The notes below the pieces were generated by a model. That model did not search any database. It was not told the origin of the DNA and saw only the letters and a list, made by a program, of their open reading frames with translations. Of a DNA stretch of 64,000 nt, positions 63,755-64,000 are shown one piece after another. The DNA lies in assembly GCA_036362985.1 (NCBI GenBank), contig JAYGXS010000005.1:48504113-48568112 (forward strand). The letters run 5' to 3'. This DNA is from Ligula intestinalis (lineage: Eukaryota; Platyhelminthes; Cestoda; Diphyllobothriidea; Diphyllobothriidae). The stretch's first letter is position 1, and every line of letters starts with the position of its first letter. A program made the position numbers and the translations under genes.

Positions 63755-64000
63755 ATGCGTCAGATGTGCCGAATTTGCAATTCACCAACGTCGACACCTC
63801 TGCGAAGGACGACAATAAAAAGACAAAAACCAAAGCATAGAGCTGGATGGCAACAAGCAATGAAGCCTAAACCATTGAGACTCATGTCCATTCCAGGTTT
63901 ACTGTCGACAAATTGCCGCTCAATGTTTAATGGAAGTGTTGAATTATCGGCACTGATGTTGAAAAAGGAGCATAATAAGTCAGCCGTAATTTGTCTTCAA
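63755..64000 (+). CDS. start of a LINE ORF2 (AP endonuclease), runs off the window
   Basis: Open from an ATG at 63755 to the end of the window (82 codons, no stop). A basic N-terminal region (MRQMCRICNSPTST, RRTTIKRQKPKHRAGW) leads to LLSTNCRSMFNGSVELSALM and AVICLQ. The NCRS motif about 25 residues before (A/D).ICLQE is the first motif of LINE AP endonucleases; the next codon would be expected to give the metal-binding Glu. This copy may be less decayed than the others in the window. The exact start is uncertain. Confidence 0.65.
   Translation, partial: MRQMCRICNSPTSTPLRRTTIKRQKPKHRAGWQQAMKPKPLRLMSIPGLLSTNCRSMFNGSVELSALMLKKEHNKSAVICLQ

Noticed and set aside
1..64000. CRISPR arrays, bacterial operons, riboswitches
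   Set aside because: No regularly spaced identical repeats and no prokaryotic gene organisation. Introns and retroelements show an animal genome.

Overview
The window looks like a repeat-laden piece of a parasitic flatworm genome, most likely a tapeworm (cestode). This is inferred from three things: one spread-out host gene with 33-35 bp introns near its 5' end and kilobase introns downstream, dense CR1-like, RTE-like and Penelope-like retroelements, and hammerhead-ribozyme-type motifs in the Penelope termini. Scaffold gaps (N runs) occur at 4506-4605, 24000-24009, 42969-42978 and 57522-57621. No bacterial-type gene organisation is present, and most open frames are intronic or transposon-derived.

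Host gene: the only confidently recognised cellular gene is a plus-strand MAPK15 (ERK7/ERK8) orthologue, about 16526-43952. I could assemble 13 phase-compatible exons: 1869 nt, about 622 codons including a stop. The kinase has the glycine loop, Lys42, HRD, DFG and a TEY activation motif, followed by a Ser/Arg/Pro-rich tail. Two small middle exons (21422-21431 and 24054-24101) are tentative. A polyadenylation signal follows at 44114.

Left region (1-16.1 kb): three decayed CR1-like LINEs (2.4-7.7 kb minus; 9.85-12.6 kb plus; 13.6-16.1 kb plus, the last split by about 1.3 kb of foreign sequence) and a tandem tRNA-derived SINE. Gene region (16.5-44 kb): the introns hold Penelope reverse transcriptase and terminal fragments, an RTE-like LINE, tRNA-like SINEs, a 0.5 kb repeat in two direct copies, telomere-like degenerate repeats and a probable MITE. 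Right region (44-64 kb): several Penelope copies, AT-rich unclassified repeats, a gap-spanning palindrome, two unrecognised ORFs with a hydrophobic segment, and the start of another LINE at the right edge.

Most notable system: a family of Penelope-like elements whose ends carry a CUGANGA...GAAA core matching the hammerhead ribozyme. A TATA-like box lies 96-97 nt upstream of the predicted cleavage site in four copies. Most copies are fold-backs, with an antisense 3' arm and a sense 3' arm both pointing outward. In three copies the antisense arm stops at or within a few bases of the predicted cleavage site. Two copies are reduced to little more than ribozyme plus arms. Penelope-borne hammerheads are known in general; the subfamily covariation and the arm/cleavage-site coincidence are what I consider worth testing here.
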